A DNA stretch of 50,645 bases from Streptomyces morookaense (GTDB lineage Bacteria > Actinomycetota > Actinomycetes > Streptomycetales > Streptomycetaceae), in NCBI RefSeq assembly GCF_013030945.1, contig NZ_JABBXF010000088.1, positions 1-50,645 on the forward strand, read 5' to 3'. Below, piece by piece: positions 26,834-35,159 of this stretch. The notes beneath the pieces were generated by a model. That model was not told the DNA's origin and did no database searches. It saw only the letters and a program-made list of their open reading frames with translations. A program made the position numbers and the translations under genes. Position 1 is the stretch's first letter. Each line of letters starts with the position of its first letter.

Positions 26834-27320
26834 CGCCGCTCCTCCCACGACGGCGGGAGCGGACGGAGCGCACCCCCACAACGATCAGCACGGCAATCTC
26901 CGCGGCCGCCATCGCCGGAAACGCGTCCACGGCCCAGCGCACCGCTTCGGCCGGCAGCGCCGCGCCCTTGCCGGTGGACGTGCCCGTGACGAGCGCCACA
27001 GCCATCGTCACCGCGGCGGCCACCGGGGGCGGCGCGGGGACCACCCACCACAGCTGGGCCGGGCGGACGGCCGACGCCGCCCAGACGGCGGCCAGCACCA
27101 GCCCTGCGGCGAAGCCCCAGCCCACGTGCGGCCCGGCGGCCCGGTCCGCGCAGGCGCCCAGCACCGGCAGCAGGGGGGCGATCAGCAGCGCGCGGCGGAC
27201 GGGCCGCGCGCCCTTGCAGGCGCGGTGCGCCCCCCGTCCCCGCGGTCCGGCGGGCGGTCCGCCGGACCGCGGCGCCGGGATCGTTCCCGGATCGGCCGAG
27301 GTCACCCTGGGATTGGTCAC
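26814..27320 (-). CDS. DUF6542-type membrane protein
   Basis: The protein has 168 residues from GTG 27318-27320 (VTNPRVTSADPG); GTG 27324-27326 is possible too, and GGGGG sits 7 bp upstream of the chosen start. After a Pro/Gly/Arg-rich head there are about four hydrophobic helices: ALLIAPLLPVLGACADR, GWGFAAGLVLAAVWAAS, WWVVPAPPPVAAAVTMAVALV and FPAMAAAEIAVLIVVGV. The AVDAFPAMAAAE segment fits the DUF6542 domain of actinobacteria. It is first in an operon with the LCP and SEDS genes (20-bp overlap), so it probably helps envelope assembly. Confidence 0.75.
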   Translation of the reverse strand: MTNPRVTSADPGTIPAPRSGGPPAGPRGRGAHRACKGARPVRRALLIAPLLPVLGACADRAAGPHVGWGFAAGLVLAAVWAASAVRPAQLWWVVPAPPPVAAAVTMAVALVTGTSTGKGAALPAEAVRWAVDAFPAMAAAEIAVLIVVGVRSVRSRRRGRSGDVRAQG

Positions 27321-27407
27321 GGTCACACCCCCACGCTCAGGCCGGGATCGCCCGGCGACGACTAAGACGGTCGTCTGCGAGACTTGGTGCGGCACACTTC
27401 GATTGCA

Positions 27408-27426
27408 TACTTGCGCAACTTAGCAA
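27408..27426. promoter_or_regulatory. Operator-like motif, copy 2
   Basis: TACTTGCGCAACTTAGCAA matches 15 of 19 positions of the motif at 17588-17606. It lies about 90 bp upstream of the DUF6542-LCP-SEDS operon start, in an A+T-richer pocket, so it may control that operon. Confidence 0.4.
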
Positions 27427-27487
27427 ACTACTGCGCCGCCGTGTGCCCCGCACCCCTTCTCACCAGCAATGGAGCGGAAAAACACAG

Positions 27488-27516
27488 TGCCGCCGCACGG
27501 GGAACGTGCGGCGGCA
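27488..27516 (-). terminator. Hairpin terminator after the M4 protease gene
   Basis: A perfect 11-bp stem (TGCCGCCGCAC at 27488-27498, complement at 27506-27516) with a 7-base loop begins 17 bp beyond the protease stop on the minus strand. Confidence 0.7.
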
Positions 27517-27532
27517 GCTCGGTGCGACGGGG

Positions 27533-29164
27533 TCAGGAGACGTTGACGGCCGTCCAGGCGGCACCGACGGTCTGGTACTCGGTGCTGTCGGTGCCGTACA
27601 GGTCTCCCGCGGCCTGCAGGGTCGCCTGGCGGGCGGCCGCGTAGTCCGTGCTGGAGGTGAAGTACGTGGTCAGCGCCTTGTACCAGATGGCCAGCGCCTT
27701 GTCCCGGCCGATGCCGGTGACGGTGGAGCCGTCGGCGGTGGGGCTGTTGTAGCTCACCCCGTTGATCGTCTTCGCGCCGCTGCCCTCGGCGAGCAGGTAG
27801 AAGAAGTGGTTGGCGATGCCGGACGAGTAGTGCACGTCCACGTTGCCGGCGTCCGCGCTCCAGTAGTCCAGCGAGGAGCCGTCCTTGCTGGGCTGGTCCA
27901 TGTAGCGCAGCGGGCTGCCGTCGCCGTTGATGTTGATCTGCTCGCCGATGAGGTAGTTGCCGGGGTTGTTGGCGTTGTGGGCGAAGAACTCGACGCCGGT
28001 GCCCATGATGTCGCTGGTCGCCTCGTTCAGGCCGCCGGACTCACCGCTGTAGGTCAGGCCCGCCGTGGCCGAGGTCACGCCGTGCGTCATCTCGTGCCCG
28101 ACCACGTCGAGCGAGGTGAGCGGGTGGGTGTTGCTCTGGCCGTCGCCGTAGGTCATGCAGAAGCAGGAGTCGTCCCAGAACGCGTTCACATAGTTCTGGC
28201 CGTAGTGGACGCGGGAGTAGGAGGCGACGCCGTCGTTGCGGATGCCGCTGCGCCCGAAGGTCTGCTTGTAGAAGTCCCAGGTCTCCTGCGCACCGTAGTG
28301 CGCGTCCACGGCGGCGCTCTGGCTGTTGCTCGCGCTGCCGTTGCCCCAGACGTCGGAGGAGTTGGTGAACAGCGTGCCGCTGCCGGAGGTGCCGCCGCGC
28401 AGGTTCGTGGTCTTGTGGCCGCCGCGGGTGGTGTCGTACAGCTGGAAGGAGCTGCCGCTCTGCGTCGTGGTGATGTTCACCTTGCCGCTGTAGACACCGG
28501 TGCCGGTGCCGGTCTCGATGCCGTCGAAGGAGTACAGCTTCTTCCCGGTGGTGGCGTCGGTGATCACGTGCAACTGGCTGGGGGTGCCGTCCTTCTGGAC
28601 GCCCGTGACCACGGACTCCCAGGCCAGGACCGGCGTGCCGGAGGCGGCCCAGACGACCTTGCGCACATTGTTCTTCACCGGGGCGGCGAGCTTCTCGTCC
28701 GAGGCGTGCGCCATCGCCTTGTTCTCCGCGACGGAGGCGGAGACCTTCGGGGTGGTGCTGGGGACGGCGATCTTGTGCGAGGTCGCCTTGGTGACGCTGT
28801 GCTTCGTGCCCTTGGCGTGCACGACGAGGTCGCCGCCGAGGACGGGCAGCCCGGCGTACGTGCGCTCGTAGCGGGTGTGCACGGTGCCGTCGGTGTCCTT
28901 GACGACGTCCTTGACCACCAGGCGCTCCTGCGACCCCAGTCCCAGCGAGCGGGCGGTGGTTGCCGCACCGTCCTTGGCCGCCGATATCAGCGCGGCGTGC
29001 TGGGCGGGGGACGGCTGGGCGGTCGCAGCGTGCCGCGCGATGCTCGGATCGGCGTCGGCGATCCCGGCCTGGGCGCCCAGCGCCACCATGGCAGCCGTGG
29101 CGACGAAGGCGGCGCTCATGCGCGTACGGCGGGACGTGCTTGCGACGTGGGGGGTGGATCTCAC
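27533..29164 (-). CDS. Secreted M4 (thermolysin-like) neutral metalloprotease
   Basis: The preproprotein has 543 residues. The start is GTG 29162-29164 (VRSTPHVASTSRRTRMSAAFV), with AGAGGAG five bases upstream. The signal peptide ends near ADADPS. A FTP/PepSY-like propeptide follows (RLVVKDVVKDTDGTVHTRYERTYAGLPVLGGDLVVHAKG), then the M4 core. Zinc ligands are His357 and His361 in VVGHEMTHGVT plus Glu in GGLNEATSD; the proton-relay His lies in VHYSSGIANHFFYLL. Length and layout match secreted Streptomyces bacillolysin-type proteases. Role: extracellular protein digestion. A terminator follows. Confidence 0.95.
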   Translation of the reverse strand: MRSTPHVASTSRRTRMSAAFVATAAMVALGAQAGIADADPSIARHAATAQPSPAQHAALISAAKDGAATTARSLGLGSQERLVVKDVVKDTDGTVHTRYERTYAGLPVLGGDLVVHAKGTKHSVTKATSHKIAVPSTTPKVSASVAENKAMAHASDEKLAAPVKNNVRKVVWAASGTPVLAWESVVTGVQKDGTPSQLHVITDATTGKKLYSFDGIETGTGTGVYSGKVNITTTQSGSSFQLYDTTRGGHKTTNLRGGTSGSGTLFTNSSDVWGNGSASNSQSAAVDAHYGAQETWDFYKQTFGRSGIRNDGVASYSRVHYGQNYVNAFWDDSCFCMTYGDGQSNTHPLTSLDVVGHEMTHGVTSATAGLTYSGESGGLNEATSDIMGTGVEFFAHNANNPGNYLIGEQININGDGSPLRYMDQPSKDGSSLDYWSADAGNVDVHYSSGIANHFFYLLAEGSGAKTINGVSYNSPTADGSTVTGIGRDKALAIWYKALTTYFTSSTDYAAARQATLQAAGDLYGTDSTEYQTVGAAWTAVNVS

Positions 29165-29466
29165 ACGAACTCCTCTGACCCGGCCGCCTGTTGACGGCCT
29201 GCTCTGACCCGGCGACGGGATGCCGGCGGGGTGGTGCCTGTCCTGCGTTCGGTGGGGTACTCGCGCACGTTCGCCACCGGGCGGCCCCAAGGGGCGTCCG
29301 GGGTCTGCGGTGCGAGTGGGGTGAGCTTGCCATCGAACAGGTGTTGTTGACAGGTCCACGAGGAAAAACTTGGTCGTGAGTTGACCGATCAGAGCGAGAA
29401 AGTGTCCGTTATCCGGAATGAGGAAGCGGAGTCCACCATTTCCCGTCGACTCTCATGACCGGCCCG
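29165..29466. promoter_or_regulatory. Upstream region of the M4 protease gene
   Basis: In 302 bp no gene is seen. The segment 29330-29430 is A+T-richer and holds TTGTTGACAGG (around 29343) and GAGTTGACCGATC (around 29377), which may be promoter or activator sites. No pair with convincing 17-bp spacing was found on the minus strand. The leader also covers the 3' side of the Lrp gene, which reads toward the protease. Confidence 0.3.
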
Positions 29467-30459
29467 TCACCGACCGTGTGCGCGGGGGCCGCGGGCCGCG
29501 GGGACGAGGGAGCCCGCCGCCTTGAGCGTGTGGACGACGGGGGCGGTCTCCAGGGTGCGGATCTCCTCGAGCGCGCCGAGGCGCCGGGTGAGGTAGCGGT
29601 GCAGGTCGGCCGGGTCCGAACACAGGGCGTGGGCCAGGAGGTTGGTGGGGCCGGTGGTGGCGGCGACGACGGCGAGTTCGGGGTGCGAGGCGAGGACGCC
29701 GGCGACGGCATCGAGGTGGGCGGGCGGGACGGACATCCACAGCAGGGCCTGGGTGCCGGCCCCGAGGGCGCGCGGCTCGATCTCCACGTCGAGGAACAGC
29801 GCGCCGTGGGCGCGCAGTTCGGCCAGCCGGCGCGCCACCGTGGCCTGGGACCGGCCGGTGGCGGCGGCGAGTTCGGCGTGTCCGGCCCGGCCGTCGTGGC
29901 GCAGGGCACCGATCAGGTCACGGTCGGCCTGCGTCAGCGGCGACCCGTCGCCGCCCTGGGCTGCGCGCTCCGGTGCGAGGCGCGCCTGCTGCTCGCCGGT
30001 GAGGGCTTGCAGGCGCCCTCGCCATGCGGTGGGGCCGCCGAGGTAGGTGTGGAGCATGCAGTGGGCCGAGACCGCGGTGATGCCCGCCTTGCGGGGTATG
30101 TCGCGCAGCAGCAGCGCGCGGGAGAACTCCGTGTCGTGCGGGGCATGGACGACGGCGAAGACCTCCGTGCCGCCCGACGTCAGCTTGACCCACGAGGTGT
30201 CGGGCCGCCGGGCCAGCGCATGGGCCAGGTGCTCGGTGGCCGCCGGAGCCGTGGTGAGCCGGAGAGTCCACTGGGCCTGCCCGGCCCGGTGCGGATCGGG
30301 CAGCCCGACCACGCGCAGCCCCGCCTCGGTGCGCAGCCTCCGGTAGCGGCGCGCCACGGTCTGCGTGGAGACGCCGAGCACCTCCGCGATGCGGCTGAAG
30401 GGCGCCCGGCCGTCGATGTGCAGGGCGTGGACCAGAGCGCGGTCCAGGTCGTCGAGCAT
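29467..30459 (-). CDS. Double-domain Lrp/AsnC family transcriptional regulator
   Basis: The protein has 330 residues from ATG 30457-30459 (MLDDLDRALVHALHIDGRAPFS), with GAGG ten bases upstream; GTG 30463-30465 is an alternative. Two Lrp-type winged helices are present: LDRALVHALHIDGRAPFSRIAEVLGVSTQTVARRYRRL near the N-terminus and DRDLIGALRHDGRAGHAELAAATGRSQATVARRLAEL after residue 175. Each is followed by a RAM-like ligand/oligomer domain (VKLTSGGTEVFAVVHAP; AVVAATTGPTNLLAHALC). It is thus a fused duplication about twice the normal AsnC length. It lies divergent from the MFS exporter, which it likely controls. Confidence 0.88.
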   Translation of the reverse strand: MLDDLDRALVHALHIDGRAPFSRIAEVLGVSTQTVARRYRRLRTEAGLRVVGLPDPHRAGQAQWTLRLTTAPAATEHLAHALARRPDTSWVKLTSGGTEVFAVVHAPHDTEFSRALLLRDIPRKAGITAVSAHCMLHTYLGGPTAWRGRLQALTGEQQARLAPERAAQGGDGSPLTQADRDLIGALRHDGRAGHAELAAATGRSQATVARRLAELRAHGALFLDVEIEPRALGAGTQALLWMSVPPAHLDAVAGVLASHPELAVVAATTGPTNLLAHALCSDPADLHRYLTRRLGALEEIRTLETAPVVHTLKAAGSLVPAARGPRAHGR

Positions 30460-30600
30460 GAGCACTTTTCCTCGTCACATCGTCATGGGTGGAAGAAATC
30501 ATCCAGGATCCCGGTCCGGCTGGAAACCGAAATACCGGCCGCGCAGGCTGGGTTTCGCGCGCCGCAGGGCGCACGGACGACCGGGAAGGGCACGTGAGCA

Positions 30601-32073
30601 ATGCAGGTGAAGGACCATGCAGCACCCACGGTGGCGGTCTGGCGGTGGCGATGGGCCGCGCTGGCCGCGCTGTTGACCGCCGAGGCGATGAATCTGCTGG
30701 ACGCCACGGTCGTCCAGGTCGCGGCGCCCGTGATCCGCGCCGACCTCGGCGGGGCCGACTCCGTCGTCCAGTGGGTCAGTGCCGCCTACACCCTGCCGTT
30801 CGCCGCGCTGCTGATCACGGGCGGCCGGCTCGGTGACGCGCTCGGCCGCAGGCGGGTGTTCGTGGCGGGGACGGCCGTCTTCGCCCTCGCATCGGTGGCC
30901 TGCGCCCTCGCGCCGTCGACAGGGGTGCTGCTCGCCGCACGGGCCGTCCAGGGCACGGCGGCCGCGCTGGTGATCCCGCAGACCTTCGGGCTGATCAAGG
31001 CGATGTTCGCGGGGCCCGAACTGGCCCGTGCGCTGGGCTCGATCGGGCCGGTCATGGGCCTGGCCGCGGTGTGCGGCCCCGTCCTCGGCTCCGTGCTCAC
31101 GCACGCCGACCTGTGCGGCTCCTCGTGGCGGGCGGCGTTCCTCGTCAACGTGCCATTGGCCGCGGCCGTGCTGGCCGCGGCGCCGCTGCTGCGCGAGGAC
31201 CGGGCGGCGCAGCGGCCGCGTCCGGACCTGCCGGGCACGGGACTTGCGGTCCTGGGCACGGCGCTCGTCGTGCATCCGCTCATCGCCTGCGGTGCGGCCG
31301 GCCTGCCGGCCCGGGGTGCGGCCGAGCTGTTCTCCGGCGCGCTGGTGCTCGTGGTGTTCGCACTGCAGCAGCGGCGCGGTGCCCGGAGGGGCCGCAGTCC
31401 GCTGGTCGAGCCGTCGTTGTTCCGCGGCCGGGGCTTTCCCGCCGCGCTGGTGCTCTCGGCGCTGTTCTTCGCCGTGGTCAACGGCCTGACGTCGGTCGTG
31501 GTCCTGCAGCTGCAACTGGGCCTGGGCAGCGGCGTGCTGGCCGCCGGGCTGAGCCTGCTGCCGTGGTCCTGCGCGCTGGCCGCCGCCTCCTGGGCGGCGG
31601 GGGCGCACCTGGTGCCGCGGCACGGCGCCCGGGTGATGTTCGCCGGTCTCGCGGTGCTGCTGGCCGGGCTGTTGGGCGCGCTCGCCGCCTATCACGCCGC
31701 CCGGCCGGGCGGTTACCCGTGGCCGCTGCTCGTCGCGCTGGCCGTGGGCGGGGCAGGGAACGGGCTCTTCACCGTCCCGTTCTTCACGGCCGCCCTGTCG
31801 CGGGTCCGCCCGCACGAGACGGGCTCGGCGGCCGGACTGCTCAACGCCGTCCAGCAGTTCGGCGGCACCCTCGGCATCGCCCTTCTCGGCTCGGTCTTCT
31901 TCCGCGCGCTGTCCACCGGCGCACCGGGGGCCGCTTCGCTCGTGGGGGCCCGGCACGCCTTCCTGCTCGCGGCCGGGCTCCTCGTCGCGGCGACCGTCGC
32001 AGCGGCCGTCCTCTACGCGGACGGGCGTTCCCGGCCCGTCCCATCAGGAGCGGAGGCCGATACCGTCATGTGA
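30601..32073 (+). CDS. MFS transporter, DHA2 (EmrB/QacA) drug:proton antiporter type
   Basis: The protein has 490 residues from ATG 30601, with GAAGGG about 9 bases upstream. It has about fourteen membrane helices. Motifs: LLTAEAMNLLDATVVQVAAPVI in helix 1 (the D-x-T/V-x-V-N-V-A-L-P type), the loop GGRLGDALGRRRVFVAGT (motif A), and the antiporter motif C-like GPVMGLAAVCGPVLGSVL. It should export a hydrophobic or drug-like compound using proton flow. The divergent Lrp-type regulator suggests control by a small molecule, perhaps an amino-acid-like effector. Confidence 0.93.
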   Translation: MQVKDHAAPTVAVWRWRWAALAALLTAEAMNLLDATVVQVAAPVIRADLGGADSVVQWVSAAYTLPFAALLITGGRLGDALGRRRVFVAGTAVFALASVACALAPSTGVLLAARAVQGTAAALVIPQTFGLIKAMFAGPELARALGSIGPVMGLAAVCGPVLGSVLTHADLCGSSWRAAFLVNVPLAAAVLAAAPLLREDRAAQRPRPDLPGTGLAVLGTALVVHPLIACGAAGLPARGAAELFSGALVLVVFALQQRRGARRGRSPLVEPSLFRGRGFPAALVLSALFFAVVNGLTSVVVLQLQLGLGSGVLAAGLSLLPWSCALAAASWAAGAHLVPRHGARVMFAGLAVLLAGLLGALAAYHAARPGGYPWPLLVALAVGGAGNGLFTVPFFTAALSRVRPHETGSAAGLLNAVQQFGGTLGIALLGSVFFRALSTGAPGAASLVGARHAFLLAAGLLVAATVAAAVLYADGRSRPVPSGAEADTVM

Positions 32074-32251
32074 CGCACGGCAGCAAGAGTGCCTCGCGCG
32101 ACAGGTGGTGCAGCGTTCCGGACACTCGGCCTCCGATTGCATCAAGGAGGCGCATCGTTTCTCCACAAGCAAACACATGTTCATCAGAAGTTTCCCTATC
32201 GTCTGTGCTCGTTCCGTCACTCAGCGAACGCACAAGAGGGGGCTCACTTCC

Positions 32252-32887
32252 ATGGACGCTCTGCGGCACCTCGCCGCCCACCTGGGACTCGATCTCGCGG
32301 CCGTCTGCCTGCTGACCTTCGGCATCTACTATCCGCGCCACCGCCGCCGCGACCTCGTCCCGGCCTATCTCGCCCTGAACATCGGCCTGTTCACCGTCGT
32401 CTCCGCGTTCGCCGCCGTCGGCGGCCGCGGCGGCACGGCGCTGGGCCTCGGCCTGTTCGGCGTGCTCTCGATCGTCCGGCTCCGCTCCGACGCCGTACAG
32501 CACGAGGAGGTCGCGTACTACTTCACCACGCTCGTACTCGGCCTCCTCTGCGGGCTGCCGCACCTGGAGTTCGGCCTGACCGCCGGACTCACCGCCGTCC
32601 TGCTGCTGGTGGTCTACACAGCCGACCACCCCCGCCTCCTGGCCCGCTCCCGCCGCAGCCTGGTCACCCTGGACACCGTCCACGACGACCCCGCCGCGCT
32701 GCGCGCCGACCTCGCCCGGCGGCTGGGCGAGCCGCTGCACTGGACGGTCATGGAAGTCGACTTCGTCCGCGACCTGACCGTCGTCGACGTCCGCTACCGC
32801 GAACCCCTCCCGCAGCAGGACACCCCCGGCACCCGCAGCACCGCCGAGCCCGCGCGCCGTTCGACGCCCGCCTGGGAGACCGTGTGA
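32252..32887 (+). CDS. DUF4956 membrane protein
   Basis: The protein has 211 residues from ATG 32252 (MDALRHLAAHLGLDLAAVCLL), with GAGGGGG upstream. It has about four membrane helices in the first 130 residues; the segment GLGLFGVLSIVRLRSDAVQHEEVAYYFTTLVLGLLCGL is the DUF4956 signature. The C-terminal 80 residues are a soluble domain (EPLHWTVMEVDFVRDLTVVDVRYRE). Its stop overlaps the start of the VTC-domain gene (GTGA, 32884-32887). Known neighbours of this family in bacteria are VTC and CotH genes, which suggests a membrane partner for the VTC protein. Confidence 0.85.
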   Translation: MDALRHLAAHLGLDLAAVCLLTFGIYYPRHRRRDLVPAYLALNIGLFTVVSAFAAVGGRGGTALGLGLFGVLSIVRLRSDAVQHEEVAYYFTTLVLGLLCGLPHLEFGLTAGLTAVLLLVVYTADHPRLLARSRRSLVTLDTVHDDPAALRADLARRLGEPLHWTVMEVDFVRDLTVVDVRYREPLPQQDTPGTRSTAEPARRSTPAWETV

Positions 32888-33708
32888 CCACCGTCGCGCA
32901 GACCCGTCCCGAACCGGCCGCCGTCCACGGCATCCGGACCGCCGCACACGCCGCCGACCCCATCACCCTCGCCGAACTCAACGAACGGGCCGAACTCCTG
33001 GCCCGCTTCGACAACAGCTACCTCGTCCCCACGGAGATCTTCCTGCGGCTGGCCCAGCGGCTGACGGACCCCCGGCGCCCCGGCGGCCCCTTCCGCGCCC
33101 TGACGATCGACGGCCGACGCGCCTTCCGCTACCACTCCGTCTACTACGACACCCCCGGACTCCGCTCCTTCCACGACCACCGACAGGGCCGCCGCCTGCG
33201 GTTCAAGATCCGCGAGCGGGTGTACGAGGACTCCGGGGAGCGGCAGTTCGAGATCAAGCTCAAGGGACGCCGCGGCGACACCGTCAAACACCGCCGCCCC
33301 CTCACCGGCACCTCCACCCCGCTCGACGCCGGCCACCGCTCCTTCCTCGCCGACACCCTGCACCACGCCTACGGCATCGACTCCCCCACGGCACTGGCCC
33401 CTTCGCTCAGCACCGACTACCTGCGCGCGACCCTGGTGGCCGACGGCGAACGCATCACCTGCGACGCCGGGCTCGTCTGCCACGACCTGCGCGCACAGCG
33501 GACCGTGCGCTGCGACGCGGGCCTGGTCCTCGTCGAGACGAAGACCGCCGGCCACCTCACCGAGGCCGACCTGCTGTTGCACTCCTACGGCGTGCGGCCG
33601 GCGGTCTTCACCAAATACTGCGGAGCCCTGGCGGCCCTGCGCCCCGCCCTGCCCGCCAACCGCTGGCGGCGCGCGGCACGCAGAGCCTTCGGCGACGGCG
33701 CCGGCTGA
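32884..33708 (+). CDS. VTC-domain (polyphosphate-polymerase-like) protein
   Basis: The protein has 274 residues from GTG 32884, overlapping the DUF4956 gene by four bases. The triphosphate-tunnel (CYTH/VTC) fold is supported by basic and acidic strand motifs: RFDNSYLVPTEIF, FRYHSVYYDTP, GRRLRFKIRERVYEDSGERQFEIKLKGRRGDTVKHRR, STDYLRATLV and AGLVLVETKT. In yeast this domain makes polyphosphate from ATP; in bacteria the role is less settled and is often linked to spore-coat CotH systems. No CotH gene is next to it here. Confidence 0.88.
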   Translation: MTTVAQTRPEPAAVHGIRTAAHAADPITLAELNERAELLARFDNSYLVPTEIFLRLAQRLTDPRRPGGPFRALTIDGRRAFRYHSVYYDTPGLRSFHDHRQGRRLRFKIRERVYEDSGERQFEIKLKGRRGDTVKHRRPLTGTSTPLDAGHRSFLADTLHHAYGIDSPTALAPSLSTDYLRATLVADGERITCDAGLVCHDLRAQRTVRCDAGLVLVETKTAGHLTEADLLLHSYGVRPAVFTKYCGALAALRPALPANRWRRAARRAFGDGAG

Positions 33709-33723
33709 GCCCGCGGCGCCGTC
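33694..33723. terminator. Hairpin spanning both converging stop codons
   Basis: GACGGCGCCG (33694-33703) pairs perfectly with CGGCGCCGTC (33714-33723) across a 10-base loop. The VTC stop codon (33706-33708) lies in the loop and the convergent P450 stop begins at 33722, so the hairpin is built partly from coding sequence of both genes. Confidence 0.6.
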
Positions 33724-34927
33724 ACCAGGTGACCGGCAGCTCCAGGGGATAGCGCCAGATCGAGTTCGTGTTCCACCGCACCTCCGAGGCCGGCACGGCC
33801 AGCTTCAGCCCGGGGAAACGCTTGATCAGCGTGCTGAACGCCACCTGGAGCTCCATGGCGGCGAGCGGGGCGCCGAGGCAGTGGTGCGAGCCCCAGCCGA
33901 AGGTCATGTGCGCCGGCTTCGGCCGGTCGAGGTCCAGCTCATGGGGCCGGTCGAACTTCTCGGCGTCACGGTTGGCCGTCAGGTAGGAGACGTGCACGAT
34001 GTCGCCCGCCTTGATCTTCACCCCGCTCAGCTCCACGTCCTCCGTGGCCACCCGCGGAATCCCGACGCCCTTGCGGAACGGGATGAAGCGCAGCAGTTCC
34101 TCGATCGCCTGCGGCAGCGTGTCCGGATGCTCGCGCAGCCGCGCGAAGAGCTCGGGGCGGCTGAGCAGGGTGTAGGAGATGTTGCCCAGCTCGTAGGAGG
34201 TGGTGTCCTGGCCCGTGATGAGCAGGACCATGGCCATGACGGTCAGTTCCTGGTCGTCGAGGAGATCGTCCCCGTCCCGCGCCTGGGCCAGGGTGCTGAT
34301 CAGGTCGTCGCCTGGATTGGCCCGCCGCTCGGCCGTCAACTCGGCGAAGTAGGCGCGCAGTTCGGCCTTGGAACGCTTGGCGTCCTCGCGACCGCTGGCC
34401 CCGATGCGCATCATCGTCCAGGCGTGGGAGCGCAGTTGCGTCCGCTCCGCCTCGGGGATGTCCAGGACCTCGCAGATCGTCGTCATGGGCAGCGGCGACG
34501 TCATGTGCTGGACGAGATCGGCCGGGGAGCCGCTCGCCTCCAGGCCGTCGAGCAGGTCGTCGACGACGTGCTGGGTGCGCTCCCGCATGCGGTCCACGTG
34601 CTGCGGCGCGAAGCCCTTGGCGATCAGGCTGCGCAGGCGGCTGCTGGCCGGCGGGTCCATCACATTGATCGCCTCGGGCTGGATGATCGGCTCGGGCGTC
34701 ATGCGCGGATAGTCCAGGCCGACGACGGCGCTGCGGCTGAAGCGGCGGTCCGTGGTGACCGTGCGCACGTCCTCGTAGCCGGTGACGAGCCAGGCCTCGC
34801 CCTCGCCGTAGGGCATGCGGATGCGGGAGACGGGTTCCTCCGTCATCAGCTGCTTGAGCTGCGGGTCGAATTCGAGGCCGTCGGCGAAGTCGAAGGGACA
34901 GGTCCTAACGGTGGCGCCGGGTTCCAT
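33722..34927 (-). CDS. Cytochrome P450 with TGQDTT I-helix
   Basis: The protein has 401 residues from ATG 34925-34927 (MEPGATVRTCPFDFADG), with TGGAG upstream. Motifs: DPPASSRLRSLIAKGFAPQHV (C-helix), MVLLITGQDTTSYELGNI (I-helix; Thr replaces the Ala/Gly before the Gly, and Gln-Asp replaces His-Glu), ExxR (EELLRF), and haem loop FGWGSHHCLGAPLA with Cys350. This is the typical soluble streptomycete class I length. The TnpB element lies upstream in the same direction. No redox partner is close. The substrate is unknown. Confidence 0.93.
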   Translation of the reverse strand: MEPGATVRTCPFDFADGLEFDPQLKQLMTEEPVSRIRMPYGEGEAWLVTGYEDVRTVTTDRRFSRSAVVGLDYPRMTPEPIIQPEAINVMDPPASSRLRSLIAKGFAPQHVDRMRERTQHVVDDLLDGLEASGSPADLVQHMTSPLPMTTICEVLDIPEAERTQLRSHAWTMMRIGASGREDAKRSKAELRAYFAELTAERRANPGDDLISTLAQARDGDDLLDDQELTVMAMVLLITGQDTTSYELGNISYTLLSRPELFARLREHPDTLPQAIEELLRFIPFRKGVGIPRVATEDVELSGVKIKAGDIVHVSYLTANRDAEKFDRPHELDLDRPKPAHMTFGWGSHHCLGAPLAAMELQVAFSTLIKRFPGLKLAVPASEVRWNTNSIWRYPLELPVTW

Positions 34928-35159
34928 TGCAGGTACTCCAGTTCCAGTGCATCCGGGCGAGGGGGCGAGGACATTCCGGCAGACCAAGGCCGGATGTCGC
35001 ATGAATACCCAGCGCCCCGCCCCGGGACGTACCCAGGCGCCCGAATTAGCCCAAACAGGTGTCCGCCGCGCTCACCAAGCCCCTTGCCCGCTAGCCCGGA
35101 TGGCCCCCTTCGACCCCGGGGCCGCGATCCGGCCGTGCTTCGATCTGGTCTTGGAGGTG
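34928..35159. other. Interval between P450 start and TnpB element
   Basis: About 230 bp with no gene. It should hold the P450 promoter on the minus strand, but no confident -35/-10 pair is seen. The part nearest 35160 would be the flank that a TnpB guide RNA could copy. Confidence 0.3.

Noticed and set aside
24049..33708. Search for a biosynthetic gene cluster around the MFS exporter and P450s
   Set aside because: No polyketide, peptide or terpene synthase core enzyme is present in the window.
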